Below are positions 63,112-64,000 of a stretch of DNA of 64,000 bases, one piece after another; within the stretch, counting starts at the first letter, position 1, and every line of letters starts with the position of its first letter. Under the pieces are notes generated by a model that worked only from the letters and a program-made list of their open reading frames with translations, was not told where the DNA came from and ran no database searches. The stretch is from Penelope pileata (Eukaryota; Chordata; Aves; Galliformes; Cracidae). The stretch spans positions 410,896-474,895 of the forward strand of contig WBMW01000170.1 of NCBI GenBank assembly GCA_013396635.1. Direction: 5' to 3'. A program made the position numbers and the translations under genes.

Positions 63112-64000
63112 TACCTGATTTTCAGTATGATTTCTAAACCCCCCTCCTAATTTTTGTCTGTTGTTTTTTAATCTTTATTCTCATCTGTCCTTCTATATTT
63201 TGCCTTCTTCTTTCCACTTAAAGTCTTACTTTTTTTTTTGCATACCTGAGTTCTCTGTTTTTCCCTTACAATTCTGTGTTGCATGTAGATATTCCTGTTT
63301 TCAGTGCTAGTAAGAAAAACTCTTTCAAAATATAAAATGCTACAAATGCATTACACTATATGATTGTTCCTATTCCAATGTATGGCAAACCAAAGTAGTT
63401 TGGTTATATGGCTGTAGACCACTGGTCACCATGTGAATGGTATTCTTCCACACTCAGTTCCCTCTCTGGCTTATGTTCTGCTTTTTATAGCAACCAGAAG
63501 GCATCAACTGGCTATCGCAGAGTATCACAGGGATTCACACTGTTGGAAACTAATATGATACACCTCATGGAAGTACTGGAAGTGACTCCAAGCCATTTGT
63601 TTTATCAGCCCTGAAAGCTGGTAGTTACAGAGGAGACAAGTGGAAACGGCTATTTTAAGAGAAATGTGACTTCAGTATTCTGTACTAGCCATGGTGATAG
63701 TTCGGCCTTCTTAACTAGCGCTGTCCAGCTTTAAGGTCTAGCACTACATTCTCTTTCATTCGCTCCTGACTGTTGAAAGTAAGCCTTGGTAGCCTTAATG
63801 GGGGCTGTGATAGAGCAGGTTTTCCGGTGGGGAGGGCACTGCATAGCTGCCAGAAATATGCGACTAGTTGCAAGAACAGTAGTGGGCAGGGCAGTTAACA
63901 AGGACTCTGCAGCCTACCCACAGGTTCCTCACTTCAGTAAGTCAAAAGTGTCATGCAAATGTGCCTTCATTGTATGTCCCTGATGTTTTTATTTAAATGA
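63112..64000. other. Unique non-coding sequence to the right edge
   Basis: Starts with a T-rich region just after the CR1 end (63112-63250). No exon, RNA gene or repeat is recognisable up to the window edge. Confidence 0.5.

Noticed and set aside
1..64000. CRISPR arrays, prophage, operons or a toxin-antitoxin pair
   Set aside because: The repeats and composition are those of a bird nuclear genome, and no regularly spaced repeats or prokaryotic gene layout exist.

Overview
This is a vertebrate nuclear window, almost certainly from a bird and most likely a galliform such as chicken. The evidence is its repeats: CR1 retrotransposon tails ending in the ATTCTRTG-type 3' repeat, an internally deleted mariner resembling chicken Galluhop, part of an LTR of a family common in bird genomes, and old amniote SINE traces. 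There are no operons, no tRNA or rRNA genes and no prokaryotic features. The assignment rests on remembered repeat families, not on a search.

I see no complete protein-coding gene in 64 kb. All longer open frames are short, lack family motifs, and are either chance frames in AT-rich DNA or lie inside repeats. The window looks like a long intron or an intergenic regulatory desert. It starts on a CpG-dense edge (about 15 CpGs in 121-215), the best candidate for a promoter or first exon, followed by about 9 kb of unusually repeat-poor sequence with homeodomain-type motifs. Three exon-like segments with acceptor and donor signals occur at 19372-19541 (includes an ATG with 22 open codons), 32506-32589 and 55297-55407 (non-coding). 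None could be assigned to a known gene.

Layout: 1-260 CpG-rich edge; 2.1-2.9 kb second GC-rich block; 4.4-4.9, 8.6-8.85, 24.3-24.7 and 29.4-30.0 kb possible enhancer elements; 16.26-16.60 kb CR1 (minus); 18.65-19.20 kb mariner; 31.29-32.24 kb a short CR1 tail split by an 879-bp hAT element with a perfect 8-bp target duplication; 35.45-35.81 kb CR1 with a large internal deletion and a single N at the junction; 41.07-41.42 kb degraded LTR (minus); 48.9-49.4 kb old SINE and CR1 traces; 62.45-63.11 kb CR1 with remnants of its reverse-transcriptase C-terminus. The rest is AT-rich unique sequence with simple repeats.

The sequences most worth a second look are the cluster of three dyads at 29886-29998, the nested hAT, the N at the CR1 deletion junction, and the exon candidate at 19.4 kb. 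I found no previously undescribed system that I could defend.
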